This document shows, piece by piece, positions 41,271-41,518 of a stretch of DNA of 41,518 nt. Under the pieces are notes generated by a model. That model was not told where the DNA came from, ran no database searches, and saw nothing but the letters and a program-made list of their open reading frames with translations. Numbering within the stretch: the first letter of the stretch is position 1; every line of letters starts with the position of its first letter. Source of the DNA: DATLFI01 sp035524895 (GTDB taxonomy: Bacteria; Acidobacteriota; Thermoanaerobaculia; Multivoradales; Multivoraceae). The translations under genes were made by a program, and so were the position numbers. The DNA lies in assembly GCA_035524895.1 (NCBI GenBank), contig DATLFI010000116.1, forward strand, positions 1-41,518. Direction: 5' to 3'.

Positions 41271-41518
41271 ATGCCTTCTCCACCGCGCCGGCCGAGAGCT
41301 CTGGCCGCCTCGGCCTTGTTCCTGTCCCTGGGGGCGACTGCCACGCCTCGGCTCGACGCTTTGTCGCCCGAGCGGCCAACCGACGCCGACTCGTACACGC
41401 GCTACGAGCTGCTCGCGGCAGAGACGCACTCGTTCCGCATCGTCTACGACGTGTCGGCGACCACTCCGAGCGCGACGCGCTTTTGGAATCCGATCCGGGA
41501 GGGCTCGGAACCGATGGT
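41271..41518 (+). CDS. Exported protein, 5' part only (cut off by window end)
   Basis: The ATG at 41271 opens a frame that runs to the window end (82 codons). It begins with a likely signal peptide (basic to residue 9, hydrophobic ALAASALFLSLGA) followed by YTRYELLAAETHSFRIVYDVS and ATTPSATRFWNPIREGSE. The mature start resembles secreted peptidase-associated or DUF-type proteins, but too little is present to name it. Confidence 0.6.
   Translation, partial: MPSPPRRPRALAASALFLSLGATATPRLDALSPERPTDADSYTRYELLAAETHSFRIVYDVSATTPSATRFWNPIREGSEPM

Overview
The window is high-GC, densely packed bacterial chromosome. The best guess for the host is Acidobacteriota, possibly Thermoanaerobaculia-like. The evidence is a MacB/FtsX-type permease of the acidobacterial duplicated orphan permease (ADOP) kind with no ATPase gene beside it (20807-23224), a secreted protein ending in two DTGYFWFFDPANVE...FWVFYGALSNVE repeats (1377-3998), and many secreted or Tat-exported PQQ-propeller, MBL-fold and TIM-barrel proteins. 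This placement rests on family knowledge, not on a marker gene. No rRNA, tRNA, CRISPR array, integrase or insertion sequence was seen.

Layout. (1) 0.1-12.5 kb is a nearly complete purine-ring degradation locus: allantoicase (-), a large secreted repeat protein (+), then a minus-strand operon allB-uraD-uraH-AI-2E-type permease, and divergently uricase and a single-chain xanthine dehydrogenase. Together they take hypoxanthine/xanthine through urate, 5-hydroxyisourate, OHCU and allantoin to allantoate and ureidoglycolate plus urea. (2) 12.5-15 kb holds a lytic transglycosylase lipoprotein with three LysM domains and a small secreted protein. (3) 15-18.1 kb is a minus-strand trio: an ETHE1/glyoxalase-II-like MBL protein and two haloalkane-dehalogenase-type hydrolases. 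(4) 18.1-20.7 kb is metX-metB behind a clear SAM-I riboswitch whose downstream leader can pair with the metX Shine-Dalgarno. (5) 20.8-32.9 kb is a mixed region: the ADOP permease, hypothetical proteins, a zinc-ribbon protein with a long acidic tail, a nucleoside-symporter-like MFS protein, a Tat-exported epoxide-hydrolase-like protein followed by an internally deleted hydroxypyruvate-isomerase-like pseudogene, an MBL protein, a PQQ-propeller protein, an NTF2-like lipoprotein, an M24 peptidase and a HIT protein. (6) 33-38.9 kb is a Rieske oxygenase divergent from a three-gene, stop/start-overlapped operon. That operon encodes an IclR-type DNA-binding domain fused directly to a GcvT-family folate-binding enzyme, then two CrtI/PYROXD2-like flavoproteins. 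(7) 39-41.5 kb holds an esterase-like hydrolase, two hypothetical proteins and a gene cut off by the window end.

Two observations stand out. First, three unrelated minus-strand genes (a dehalogenase-like hydrolase, metB and a lipoprotein) each end inside a different tandem-repeat array, and in all three the repeated unit carries the stop codon. The sequences are unrelated but the architecture is the same, which suggests a shared process or function acting at gene 3' ends. Second, the IclR-GcvT fusion (34200-35738) has a winged helix joined to a folate enzyme in place of the IclR effector domain. It lies divergent from a Rieske oxygenase and looks like a one-component regulator or trigger enzyme for a C1/demethylation pathway. 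A third point is the xanthine dehydrogenase: its XdhA-like and XdhB-like halves are joined by an in-frame tandem pair of palindromic repeats that looks like a translated former intergenic spacer.
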